Shown here: positions 10,554 through 18,912 of the stretch, piece by piece
Layout of the letters: every line of letters begins with the position of its first letter
Numbering within the stretch: the first letter of the stretch is position 1
Assembly (NCBI GenBank): GCA_963821345.1
Contig: CAWGDM010000001.1
Span: forward strand, 620,001 to 684,000
Source: WHSW01 sp963821345
GTDB lineage: Bacteria; Actinomycetota; Thermoleophilia; Solirubrobacterales; 70-9
Length of the DNA: 64,000 nucleotides
Direction: 5' to 3'
Notes under the pieces: model-generated
Database searches by the model: none
What the model saw: only the letters and a program-made list of their open reading frames with translations
Told to the model about the DNA's origin: nothing
Program-made: the position numbers and the translations under genes

Positions 10554-10769
10554 GTGAAGCGGCGCGTGCTGATCAGGCCGAAGGAGGGGATTCTCGATCC
10601 CCAGGGCAAGGCGGTGGAGCGGGCGCTGCCGGCGCTCGGCTTCGACGGGATCTCGGACGTCCGGATCGGCCGCCTGGTCGAGCTCGAGGCCGACTCCGAC
10701 GCCGACCTGGAGCGCCTCTGCGAGCAGCTGCTCGCCAACCCGCTGATCGAGGACTTCGAGGTCCAATGA
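10554..10769 (+). CDS. purS: FGAM synthase subunit PurS
   Basis: PurS is the small dimeric subunit that bridges PurQ and PurL in Gram-positive-type formylglycinamidine ribonucleotide synthase. The product has 71 residues, with the typical opening KRRVLIRPKEGILDPQGKAV and the ending NPLIEDFEV. Its presence predicts separate PurQ and short PurL, and both are found. Start is GTG with a TAGATT box and no ribosome site. The stop overlaps the purQ ATG (ATGA). Confidence 0.94.
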   Translation: MKRRVLIRPKEGILDPQGKAVERALPALGFDGISDVRIGRLVELEADSDADLERLCEQLLANPLIEDFEVQ

Positions 10770-11440
10770 GGTTCGGCGTCCTCCAGTTCCCGGGCTCCTG
10801 CGACGAGCGCGACGCCGTGCTCGCCTGCGAGCGGGTCGGCGAGGCCGAGCTGGTCTGGCACGGCGATGCGGAGCTGGGCGGGATCGACGCGGTGGTCGTC
10901 CCCGGCGGCTTCTCCTACGGCGACTACCTGCGCGCCGGAGCGATCGCGCGCTTCGCCCCGGTGATGGGCGCGGTGCGCGAGTTCGCCGCCGACGGCGGCC
11001 CGGTGCTCGGGATCTGCAACGGCTTCCAGGTGCTGTGCGAGGCCGGGCTGCTGCCCGGCGCGCTGCTGCCGAACGAGGGGCTGCGGTTCGTGTGCCGCCA
11101 GGTGGAGCTCGAGGTGGTCAGCACCGCCTCGGTGGCGACCTCGGCCTGCGAGCCGGGCGAGCGCCTCTCGATCCCGGTCAAGCACATGAGCGGCCGCTGG
11201 TTCGCCCCGCCCGCGATGCTCGCCGAGCTCGAGCGAAACGACCAGATTGCCTTCCGCTACGCGCCCGGCCAGAACCCGAACGGCTCGACCGCCGACGTCG
11301 CGGGAGTTCGCAACGAGCGCGGCAACGTGGTCGGGCTGATGCCCCATCCCGAGCACGCCGTCGACCCGCTCTGCGGCTCGGCTGACGGCCTGCGGCTGTT
11401 CGAGTCGATCGTCGCCGCCAGGGTCGCTGCGGCAGCGTGA
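10766..11440 (+). CDS. purQ: FGAM synthase glutaminase subunit PurQ
   Basis: PurQ hydrolyses glutamine and passes ammonia to PurL. It has 224 residues and is a class I glutamine amidotransferase: an oxyanion-side PGGFSYGDYLR motif, the nucleophile elbow GICNGFQVLC with the catalytic Cys at about residue 84, and GLMPHPEHAVD with the His-Glu of the triad. It is coupled to purS by ATGA and to the following sulfotransferase by GTGA, so a purine enzyme and a sulfotransferase share one message. Confidence 0.96.
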   Translation: MRFGVLQFPGSCDERDAVLACERVGEAELVWHGDAELGGIDAVVVPGGFSYGDYLRAGAIARFAPVMGAVREFAADGGPVLGICNGFQVLCEAGLLPGALLPNEGLRFVCRQVELEVVSTASVATSACEPGERLSIPVKHMSGRWFAPPAMLAELERNDQIAFRYAPGQNPNGSTADVAGVRNERGNVVGLMPHPEHAVDPLCGSADGLRLFESIVAARVAAAA

Positions 11441-12336
11441 ATCCGCTCGCGCGGCGGCGGGGCCAGGGCCCGCCGCCGGCCCCGTTCGTCGTCGGCGTCG
11501 GGCGCTCGGGGACCACCCTGCTGCGGCTGATGCTCGACGCTCACCCGCGGCTCGCGATCCCGGCCGAGACCCACTTCGTCCCCGAGCTGATCGAGCGCCA
11601 GCGCGAGTGCCGCGCCTCGGGCGAGCTGGCCGAGGCGATCATCGCCTCGCGGACCTGGGGCGACTTCGGCCTCGACCCCGAGTCCTTGCGAGTCGCGGTC
11701 CGTGACGCCGGGGCCGAGGACGCCACCGCGGTGCTGCGGATCTTCTATGGCCTCTGCGCCGCGCGCGAGGGCAAGGACCGCTGGGGCGACAAGACCCCCG
11801 GGTACGTGAAGCGGATGCGGCCGATCGCCGAGGCGCTCGCCGAGGCTCGCTTCGTCCACCTGATCCGCGACGGGCGCGACGTCGCGCTCTCGCGGCGGGC
11901 GCGCGGGATGGGCGCGGCGAAGCCGATCGACGAGGTCGCCGAGCTGTGGAAGCGGCGGATCGAGAACGCGCGCCGGCAGGCGAAGCGGCTGCGCGGGCGC
12001 TACCTGGAGCTTCGCTACGAGGACCTGGTCGCCGAGCCGGAGCCGTCGCTGCGGCGGATCTGCGAGCTGGTCGAGCTCGACTTCGACCCGGCGATGCTGA
12101 GCTACCACGAGCGCGCCGAGGAGCGGATCGCCGAGCTCGGTGATCTCGGTGACGAGGGCGCCCGGGCCGCGCGCCCCGGCAGCGAGCGCCAGGCGGCGCA
12201 CGCGCTCGCCGCGACGCCTCCGAGCGCCGCCCGAACCGAGGTCTGGCGCACCGAGATGGGCCCCGGCGAACGGGCCGAGTTCGAGGCGGTGGCGGGCGGG
12301 TTACTGGCCGAACTCGGTTACGACCTGCCATCCTGA
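11437..12336 (+). CDS. Sulfotransferase (PAPS-type), paralogue 2
   Basis: A 299-residue sulfotransferase. Residues about 18-33 hold the 5'-phosphosulfate loop (VGVGRSGTTLLRLMLD), followed by PAETHFVPEL, a GDKTPGYV segment and the 3'-phosphate-binding FVHLIRDGRDVALS. The layout is the same as in the genes at 12357, 13427 and 16577, so the four form one recent paralogue group. GTG at 11437 overlaps the purQ stop by 4 bases. No signal peptide is visible, so sulfation would be cytoplasmic. The acceptor is unknown; neighbouring glycosyltransferases make a glycan or glycolipid plausible (inference). Confidence 0.87.
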   Translation: MNPLARRRGQGPPPAPFVVGVGRSGTTLLRLMLDAHPRLAIPAETHFVPELIERQRECRASGELAEAIIASRTWGDFGLDPESLRVAVRDAGAEDATAVLRIFYGLCAAREGKDRWGDKTPGYVKRMRPIAEALAEARFVHLIRDGRDVALSRRARGMGAAKPIDEVAELWKRRIENARRQAKRLRGRYLELRYEDLVAEPEPSLRRICELVELDFDPAMLSYHERAEERIAELGDLGDEGARAARPGSERQAAHALAATPPSAARTEVWRTEMGPGERAEFEAVAGGLLAELGYDLPS

Positions 12337-12356
12337 TCGCCCCCAAAAAGAGATCT

Positions 12357-13424
12357 ATGGCTTTCGATTACTCCCTTCGCGTTCTCCGCCACCGCCGCCT
12401 GCGCGGCCGCGCCGAGCCCCCCTTCCCCGCCCCGTTCGTGGTCGGAGTCGGGCGCTCGGGCACGACCCTGCTGCGGCTGATGCTCGATTCGCACCCGCAG
12501 CTCGCGATCCCGCCGGAGACCCACTTCCTCAACCCCTTGATCCAGGCCTCGGGGCGCCTGCGCTTCAACGCCCGCACCGCGACCCGCGAGATCGTCCACG
12601 ACGAGCGCCGTCGCTGGAACGACTTCGGGATCACCGAGGAGGATCTGCTCGCCTCGATGCAGGAGGTGGAGCGGTTCAACACCACCGACGCGATGCGCGC
12701 CTTCTACCGCGCCTACGCCGCCAAACACGGCAAGCCGCGCTGGGGTGACAAGACGCCGGACTACATCCGCAAGATGAAGAAGCTGCAGAGGACGCTCCCG
12801 GAGGCGCGCTTCGTCCATGTGATCCGTGACGGCCGCGACGCCGGCCTGTCGCAGAACTCGCGCATCGTCAAGCGCGGCAAGGACCCGATCCCGGGCCGCG
12901 AGATGGCGCGCCGGTGGCGCAAGCGGATCGTCAAGGCACGGCTCGACGCGGAGGACGTCGACCACTACCTCGAGGTCCGCTACGAGGACATGATCACCGA
13001 CACCGAGGGCGTCCTCAAGCGCGTCTGCGAGCACATCGAGCTCGACTTCGACCCGGCGATGCTGACCTACTACGAGCGCGCCGAGGAGCGGCTGCAGGAG
13101 ATGGCCGGGGCGCTGCCGGCGAAGAAGGGGCGCCCCGAGCGCGAGGCCGGCGAGCGGATCGCCGCCCACGCGCTGACGACGAAGCCGCCGCAGGCCGACC
13201 GGGTGGCGGTCTGGCGCAACGAGATGGACGAGGCCGACAACGCGGAGTTCGAGCAGGCCGCCGGCTACCTGCTCGACGACCTCGGCTACGAGACCGCGAC
13301 GCCGCAGGAGAACTGGATCCCGCCCGACGAGTGGGCGCGATCGAAGACCCCGGGCGAACGGGCGCGCGGCGAGAGCGGATCCAACCGCTTCGGCGCCAGC
13401 GTCGGCGGCTCGGAGGAGTCCTGA
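12357..13424 (+). CDS. Sulfotransferase (PAPS-type), paralogue 3
   Basis: A 355-residue protein with VGVGRSGTTLLRLMLDSHP as the 5'-phosphosulfate loop at about residue 30, PPETHFLNPL, WGDKTPDYIRKM and FVHVIRDGRDAGLS as the 3'-phosphate region. A C-terminal extension after about residue 315 is rich in Gly, Arg and Ser and has no visible domain. ATG at 12357 lies 20 bases behind the preceding sulfotransferase. The Ala in DGRDAGLS replaces the Val of the three sister enzymes. Confidence 0.87.
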   Translation: MAFDYSLRVLRHRRLRGRAEPPFPAPFVVGVGRSGTTLLRLMLDSHPQLAIPPETHFLNPLIQASGRLRFNARTATREIVHDERRRWNDFGITEEDLLASMQEVERFNTTDAMRAFYRAYAAKHGKPRWGDKTPDYIRKMKKLQRTLPEARFVHVIRDGRDAGLSQNSRIVKRGKDPIPGREMARRWRKRIVKARLDAEDVDHYLEVRYEDMITDTEGVLKRVCEHIELDFDPAMLTYYERAEERLQEMAGALPAKKGRPEREAGERIAAHALTTKPPQADRVAVWRNEMDEADNAEFEQAAGYLLDDLGYETATPQENWIPPDEWARSKTPGERARGESGSNRFGASVGGSEES

Positions 13425-13426
13425 CG

Positions 13427-14371
13427 ATGCGGCTTCCGTTCCGGCGCGGCGGCGACGCCGCGGATCGCCCGGCCGTCCCGTTTGTGGTCGGCATGAACCG
13501 CTCGGGGACGACCCTGCTGCGGATGATGCTCGACGCCCATCCGGACCTGACGATCCCGCCGGAGACCCACTTCGTCCCCGACCTGATCAAGGCGGCGCGT
13601 GAGGACGACGCGACCCCCGAGAGCGCGCTCGCGGCGATGAAGTCGGCGCGCGAGTGGGGTGACTTCGGATTCTCCGACGAGGAGATGCTGGCCCGGCTGC
13701 GCGAGCTGCCGCAGATCAAGCCCGGGCCCGCCGTGCGCACCTTCTACGACGCCTACACCGAGCAGCAGGGTAAGCCGCGCTGGGGCGAGAAGACGCCGAC
13801 CTACGTGCAGAAGATGAGGCTGATCCAGCGCGCGATCCCCGAGGCGCGTTTCGTGCACGTGATCCGCGACGGCCGCGACGTCGCCCTCTCGGTCCTCGAC
13901 CGCACCGTCCGCGAGCTGACCGCCGGCGATATCGCCAAGCGCTGGCAGAAGAAGATCACCAAGGCGCGCGAGGACGCGCCGAAGCTCGACCACTACATCG
14001 AGATCCGCTACGAGGACCTGATCCTCGACACCGAGCCGGTCCTGCGCCAGGTCTGCGAGTTCATCGAGCTGCCCTGGGACGACGCCCTGCTGAACTACCA
14101 CGAGCGCTCCGCCGACCGGCTGAAGGAGATGGCGCGGGCGCTCCCGGCGGAGGGCCGGGCCAAGGAGCTGTCGGTGGAGCGGCGGATGGCGACCCACGAG
14201 ATGACCACCAAGCCGCCGAGCGCCGACCGGGTGGCGCGCTGGCGGACCCAGATGAGCGCCGAGCAGCGCGAGGGGTTCGAGCTGATCGCGGGCGACCTGC
14301 TCGACCAGCTCGGCTATCCGACCGGGGCCGACGCGGCCGAGCGCGCGACCGCGCTGATCGACGCTGCGTAG
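13427..14371 (+). CDS. Sulfotransferase (PAPS-type), paralogue 4
   Basis: A 314-residue protein with VVGMNRSGTTLLRMMLDAHP as 5'-phosphosulfate loop, PPETHFVPDLIKA, WGEKTPTYVQKM and FVHVIRDGRDVALSV. The frame is open further upstream inside the previous gene, but ATG at 13427, two bases after that gene's stop, begins the homologous part. GAGGAG lies upstream in the end of the previous gene and can serve as ribosome site. It forms a run with the genes at 11437 and 12357. Confidence 0.87.
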   Translation: MRLPFRRGGDAADRPAVPFVVGMNRSGTTLLRMMLDAHPDLTIPPETHFVPDLIKAAREDDATPESALAAMKSAREWGDFGFSDEEMLARLRELPQIKPGPAVRTFYDAYTEQQGKPRWGEKTPTYVQKMRLIQRAIPEARFVHVIRDGRDVALSVLDRTVRELTAGDIAKRWQKKITKAREDAPKLDHYIEIRYEDLILDTEPVLRQVCEFIELPWDDALLNYHERSADRLKEMARALPAEGRAKELSVERRMATHEMTTKPPSADRVARWRTQMSAEQREGFELIAGDLLDQLGYPTGADAAERATALIDAA

Positions 14372-14374
14372 CCT
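14369..14374 (+). promoter_or_regulatory. Candidate -10 box (TAGCCT)
   Basis: TAGCCT overlaps the stop codon of the preceding sulfotransferase and ends 9 nt before the ATG at 14384. Confidence 0.35.
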
Positions 14375-14383
14375 TTTCCTACC

Positions 14384-15460
14384 ATGCGTGTAGGGATCGT
14401 GACCAAGTGGTTTGCGAGCGGCCAGGCGGTCGTCTCGCGATACATCCGCGGGGCGCTCGACGAGCTCGGCCACGAGACCTTCGTGCTCGCCAAGGCCGGC
14501 AAGGGGCCGCGCGCCAACCAGGAGCGGGTCGCCGACCCCGTCTGGGACCAGCCCGGCGTCACCGAGGGGTCGCAGGCGGACATCCCGGTGGCCGAGTACG
14601 TGTCCTGGGCCGCGGATAACGCGCTCGACGCGGTGCTCTGCGACCAGAACGACCAGTTCGCCGAGATCGCGGCCCTGCGCGCCGCCGGCGTGCGGACGAT
14701 CGGGCGCTTCGTCTGGGAGAGCTTCGCGCCCGAGGACGCCGTTCCCGCCGGCGACGCCTACGACGTGATCTACTCGTACACCCGCGCCGAGCAGGAGCGC
14801 TACCGCACGCTCGGGATCCAGAGCCCGCTGCTGACCTGGGGCTGTCACCCGGAGCTGATCGAGATCGGCGACGGCGTCGAGCGCTCCGCCGACGAGGTCT
14901 GGTTCTACGTTCCCGGCAGCTTCATGGGCAAGCGCAAGCCGTTTCCCGAGATCGTCGAGGCGTTCACCCGCGCCCGGGGCGACCATCTGCGTCTGCTGAT
15001 CCGAGGCCAGGTCGACCGCAAGGCGAACCGCCTGCACAAGGCCGCCGGCGGCGACCCCCGGGTGCGGATCGAGCTCGAGGACCGGCCGACGGACGAGCAC
15101 CTGCGCCAGTTCGCAAGCTGCCACGTCTGCCTCTCGCCCTCGCGCTGGGAGGGCCTCGGCCTGCCGCTGTACGAGGCGGTGGCCTTCGGGATGCCGACGA
15201 TCACCAACGACTACCCGCCGATGAACGAGATCGTCATCGACGGCGTCAACGGGATCTGCGTCGACTCGGTCCCATGGGGCGAGGCGGGCTCCGGGATCCC
15301 GGCCTTCGACCCCGACTTCGCGCAGCTGACCGCGGCGATCGAGCGGCTCGGCAACGCCGACGAGCGCGAGCCGCTGGCCGCGGGCGCCCGTCGGATCCGG
15401 GCCGACGAGCGCGCCTGGCAGCGCACGGTCGACGGGATCTCGAGCCTGCTCTCGAGCTGA
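14384..15460 (+). CDS. Glycosyltransferase, family 4-like, paralogue 2
   Basis: A 358-residue GT-B enzyme homologous to the gene at 1107. It has the N-terminal KWFASGQAVVSRYIRGALDE start, the WDQPGVTEG motif, and the C-terminal donor site SRWEGLGLPLYEAVAFGMPT followed by NDYPPMNEI. An NGI-SGIPAFDPD stretch marks the last lobe. The stop overlaps the start of the next glycosyltransferase (TGATG), so the two are translated in tandem. They lie between sulfotransferases, which suggests that both enzyme types act on the same glycoconjugate; this is inference from context only. Confidence 0.87.
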   Translation: MRVGIVTKWFASGQAVVSRYIRGALDELGHETFVLAKAGKGPRANQERVADPVWDQPGVTEGSQADIPVAEYVSWAADNALDAVLCDQNDQFAEIAALRAAGVRTIGRFVWESFAPEDAVPAGDAYDVIYSYTRAEQERYRTLGIQSPLLTWGCHPELIEIGDGVERSADEVWFYVPGSFMGKRKPFPEIVEAFTRARGDHLRLLIRGQVDRKANRLHKAAGGDPRVRIELEDRPTDEHLRQFASCHVCLSPSRWEGLGLPLYEAVAFGMPTITNDYPPMNEIVIDGVNGICVDSVPWGEAGSGIPAFDPDFAQLTAAIERLGNADEREPLAAGARRIRADERAWQRTVDGISSLLSS

Positions 15461-16563
15461 TGCGCGTCGGCGTGGTCAGCAAGTGGTTCAACCGCGGCCA
15501 GCCGGTGGTCGGGCGCCAGCTGCGCTCGGCCCTGGACGAGCTCGGCCACGAGACCTTCGTCCTCGCGCGGCCGAAGAAGGAGCGCGGCCCGCGGCCCGGG
15601 GCGCTCGACCGCGACGACGTCTGGGACCAGCCCGGGATCACCGAGAGCGTGGGCTACAACGTGCGCGGGGACGAGTACCTCGCCTGGGTCGAGGCGAACG
15701 GGATCGAGGCCGTGTTCTGCGACCAGAACTACCAGTTCGCCGAGCTCGCCGAGCTGCGCCGCCGCGGCGTAGTGCTGATCGGCCGCTTTGTCTGGGAGCA
15801 CTTCACCGCCGACCACGTCGCCGGGGCGCGAGAGGCCTACGACGTCGTCTACTCGCTCACCCGCGCCGAGCAGGAGCGGTATCGCGGCATGGGGCTGGAA
15901 ACGCCGTACATCGCCTGGGGCTGCCACCCGGAGCTGATCGAAATCGGAGAGCGCGCGGCGGCAGTGCGCGCTCGGGCGGAAACCGTCGACTTCGTCTTCC
16001 CCGGCGGCTTCCTGGGGCACCGCAAGCCGCTGTCGCACGTGCTCAAGGCGTTTCGCCGCACAAGCGACCCTCGCCTGCGCCTGATCGTGAAGACTCAGGT
16101 TTCGCGGGAGTTGACGTGGGGCGTCGAACGCGCGATGAAGCGCGATTCGCGGATCGAACTGCGGATCGCAGACCAGCCAACCAGCGAGCACCTGCTCGAG
16201 GTGGCCTCATGCGCGGTGACCCTGGCCCCGGCCCGCTGGGAGGGTCTCGGCCTGCCGCTGTACGAGGCGATCGCCTTCGGCCAGCCGGCGATCACCAACG
16301 ACGCGCCGCCGATGAACGAGGCGATCCACGACGGCGTCAACGGCCTGCTGGTCGGGGGCAGGGCGAACGGGACGGCGAAGTCCGGGATCCCCGCGATCGA
16401 CCCCAGCGTCGGCGACCTGCGCGCGGCGATCGAGCGGCTGGCCGACGACTCATTGCGGGCCGAGCTGGCCGCCGGGGCGGTGGGTGTCCGCGACGCCGAG
16501 CGGCCCTGGGGCGCGACCGTGGAGGGGATCGGCGAATTGTTGGAAACGGCTTCGAACGGGTAG
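15460..16563 (+). CDS. Glycosyltransferase, family 4-like, paralogue 3
   Basis: A 367-residue GT-B enzyme, closest to its upstream neighbour: KWFNRGQPVVGRQLRSALDE at the N-terminus, WDQPGITES, and the donor site ARWEGLGLPLYEAIAFGQPA plus NDAPPMNEA. The ATG at 15460 overlaps the previous stop by one base. The frame is open upstream in the previous gene but that part is not homologous. The following sulfotransferase starts 13 bases after the stop with a ribosome site, consistent with one operon from 14384 to 17581. Confidence 0.87.
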   Translation: MRVGVVSKWFNRGQPVVGRQLRSALDELGHETFVLARPKKERGPRPGALDRDDVWDQPGITESVGYNVRGDEYLAWVEANGIEAVFCDQNYQFAELAELRRRGVVLIGRFVWEHFTADHVAGAREAYDVVYSLTRAEQERYRGMGLETPYIAWGCHPELIEIGERAAAVRARAETVDFVFPGGFLGHRKPLSHVLKAFRRTSDPRLRLIVKTQVSRELTWGVERAMKRDSRIELRIADQPTSEHLLEVASCAVTLAPARWEGLGLPLYEAIAFGQPAITNDAPPMNEAIHDGVNGLLVGGRANGTAKSGIPAIDPSVGDLRAAIERLADDSLRAELAAGAVGVRDAERPWGATVEGIGELLETASNG

Positions 16564-16576
16564 CTTGGAGGGCTTC

Positions 16577-17581
16577 ATGGGGTTCAACGACACGATCGAC
16601 AGGTACCGGAAGAGGATCGGGATCGCGCGTGCGGGGCGACGCCTGCGCGGGCGCACCCCGGAGCCGCCGCCCGCGCCGTTCGTCTGCGGCGTGACCCGCT
16701 CGGGTACCACCCTGCTGCGCCTGATGCTCGACTCGCATCCCGACGTCGCGATCCCCGGTGAGACCCACTGGGTGCCGAAGCTGATCAAGGCGTTCGAGCG
16801 CTCTCCCCAGACGGGCGAGGACGCCGCCGCGCTGGCGATCGACCACAAGCGCTGGGGCGACTTCCACCTCGACGGCGACGAGCTGCGCGAGCGGATCACG
16901 GCGCTGCATCCGGTCACCGCCGCCGATTCGATCCGGGCCTTCTACATGCTCTACGCCGAGCGCGAGGGCAAGAGCCGCTACGGCGACAAGACACCCGGCT
17001 ACGTCAAGGAGATGCGCCGGATCCAGCGAGTGCTGCCCGAGGCGCGCTTCGTCCACATCATTCGCGACGGCCGCGACGTCTCGCTCTCGCACCTGCGGAT
17101 GAACTGGGGCCCGGAGACCTACGAGCAGTCGGCGCGGCTGTGGCGAAACCGGATCCGCAAGGCGCGCCGGATGGCGCCCTCGGTCAACCACTACATCGAG
17201 ATCCACTTCGAGGATCTGGTCGCCGACACCGAGGGCTCGCTGCGCAAGGTCTGCGAGTTCATCGACCTCGACTTCGACCCGGTGATGCTCGAGTACCACG
17301 AGCGGGCCGAGGGCCGCCTGGCCGAGAAGGCGCGCGAGCTGCCGCGCAAGAACCGACCGAACCAGACCGCCGAGGCGCGGATGGAGAGTCATGTGCTGGC
17401 CAAGGAGCCGCCGCGCTCGGACCGGATCGGGATGTGGCGCGAGCGGATGACGCCGGAGGAGATCGCCGAGTACGAGTCGGTCGCGGGCGACATGCTGGTC
17501 GAGCTCGGCTACGAGCTGGGCAGCGAGGCGGGCGCCGAGCGCGCCGCGGCCAAGGGCGTCGAGGCCCCGGCCACCGCCTGA
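16577..17581 (+). CDS. Sulfotransferase (PAPS-type), paralogue 5
   Basis: A 334-residue protein with CGVTRSGTTLLRLMLDSHP as 5'-phosphosulfate loop, PGETHWVPKLI, YGDKTPGYVKEM and FVHIIRDGRDVSLS. ATG at 16577 is preceded by TTGGAGGG at a normal distance, and homology begins shortly after it. It ends the glycosyltransferase-sulfotransferase run; the next two genes converge from the other strand. Its Trp in ETHW where the others have Phe may reflect a different acceptor. Confidence 0.87.
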   Translation: MGFNDTIDRYRKRIGIARAGRRLRGRTPEPPPAPFVCGVTRSGTTLLRLMLDSHPDVAIPGETHWVPKLIKAFERSPQTGEDAAALAIDHKRWGDFHLDGDELRERITALHPVTAADSIRAFYMLYAEREGKSRYGDKTPGYVKEMRRIQRVLPEARFVHIIRDGRDVSLSHLRMNWGPETYEQSARLWRNRIRKARRMAPSVNHYIEIHFEDLVADTEGSLRKVCEFIDLDFDPVMLEYHERAEGRLAEKARELPRKNRPNQTAEARMESHVLAKEPPRSDRIGMWRERMTPEEIAEYESVAGDMLVELGYELGSEAGAERAAAKGVEAPATA

Positions 17582-17630
17582 GCGGCGGCCACGCCCGGGC
17601 GGGCCATCGTCAGGTTCGGAAGCGGACGTG

Positions 17631-18842
17631 CTACGGGACCGCGACGCCGCCGCTTGCCGGCGCGTAGCGGGTCACCGTGAGCCCTGGCGGCAGAGCGGTG
17701 AGGTGGACGCGGTCGGACTGGTTGACCTTCTCCGCCAGCAGCGGCTTGGCGCCCGCGAGGACGTTCAGGTAGACGGTCGCCGGGTCGCCGGTCGCCTTGT
17801 CGACGACGTCGCGCTGGAAGCGCACCGCGCCGGCCTTCGCGGTCGTGCACGGGTTGGCGAAGCCGCTCGGTCCGAGGGTGCAGTTGAAGCCGTTGGACTC
17901 GGTCCCCTGGCCCTTGAGCGGGATCGCGTTCTTGGCGATCCCCGTGCTCTTGGTCGAACTCGGCTGCTCGCCGACGATCACCCGCGAGGAGATGAACGTG
18001 TTGAAGCGCAGGGCGCTGATGTTGGTCAAGAACGACGAGTCGAAGGCCAGCACCTCTCCCTTTTGCGGCGCGGCGATCGGCATCGAGTAGACGGTGCGGC
18101 GCTTCTCGGAGTCGTCGATCGTCAGCGGCAGCTCGGTGTTGACCAGTGAGGCGGCGGTCGAGGTGGTCGGCGCGGCGACGTCGGCGTGAGCCTGGACCAG
18201 GTTCAGGCGGCCCTTGTCCTGCTTCACCGAGCCGTCGGGCTGGTCGGCGCCGAGCACGACGACGTCGCCGCGCTTCGCCTTCTTGTTCGCCGCGCCGACG
18301 ATCAGGTTGACGTAGCAGGCGCCAGGCTTGCACGGCAGGGCCGAGAGGTCGGTGATCGTCGTCTCCGCGTTTGGGATCGCGATCGTGCAGTGGTGGTTTC
18401 GGTTCGGGCGCCGCTGCTTGCAGAGGACCGAGCGGACCGGGGTCAGCGGCAGGAAGCCGGAACCGCCCGCCTCGGGGCTGGGCGAGAGCACGATCCGCGC
18501 TGTGATCGTCGGGTTGATGTCGTACGAGCGCCCGACGCAGCGCTTCTCGCCCGCGGTGACGCAGGTGGTCGAGACCTGGACCTCGCCGCTGGCGCGCAGG
18601 CGGTCGCCGGCCTCGATCGGGTCGAGCGCCGCCGGGTCGAGCCGGAAGGCGACCCGGTCGCGGGCGCCGGACTGGCGGGCGATCGGCAGCTTGTGGACCT
18701 GCTCGCCGTTGTCGCCGGTGGTCGCCAGGACCGGCTGCGGCGGCTTCGGATTGAGGATGCCGGCGCCGGCCGCCGTCGGCAAGGCGACGGCGAGCAGCAC
18801 GAGGATTGGCGCGACCAGGCGCCTGAGCGTCGGAGCACCCAT
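17631..18842 (-). CDS. Secreted protein of unknown family with eight conserved Cys (paralogue A)
   Basis: A 403-residue protein I do not recognise. Residues about 1-27 form a Sec signal peptide (Arg pair, hydrophobic LVAPILVLLAVALPTAAG). The mature part is rich in beta-type sequence. Eight Cys in four close pairs are shared with the tandem paralogue at 18913: TTCVTAGEKRC, VLCKQRRPNRNHHC, LPCKPGAC and CTLGPSGFANPC. Other shared blocks are PIAAPQKGEVLAFDS and FNTFISSRVIVGE. The pairing suggests four disulfides outside the cell. No catalytic motif or membrane anchor is visible. The two genes are in the same direction, 70 bases apart, beside the sulfotransferase run. Confidence 0.78.
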   Translation of the reverse strand: MGAPTLRRLVAPILVLLAVALPTAAGAGILNPKPPQPVLATTGDNGEQVHKLPIARQSGARDRVAFRLDPAALDPIEAGDRLRASGEVQVSTTCVTAGEKRCVGRSYDINPTITARIVLSPSPEAGGSGFLPLTPVRSVLCKQRRPNRNHHCTIAIPNAETTITDLSALPCKPGACYVNLIVGAANKKAKRGDVVVLGADQPDGSVKQDKGRLNLVQAHADVAAPTTSTAASLVNTELPLTIDDSEKRRTVYSMPIAAPQKGEVLAFDSSFLTNISALRFNTFISSRVIVGEQPSSTKSTGIAKNAIPLKGQGTESNGFNCTLGPSGFANPCTTAKAGAVRFQRDVVDKATGDPATVYLNVLAGAKPLLAEKVNQSDRVHLTALPPGLTVTRYAPASGGVAVP

Positions 18843-18912
18843 CTGTGGGATCTCAACACGGGTCGGGCCGCGAGGTAGCGCTGGTCGGCCCGCGTTGAAA
18901 GACGATGTGCAA

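Noticed and set aside
17582..17630. GC-rich inverted repeat between convergent genes as terminator
   Set aside because: Short, imperfect and without T-run; not distinguishable from background in this composition.
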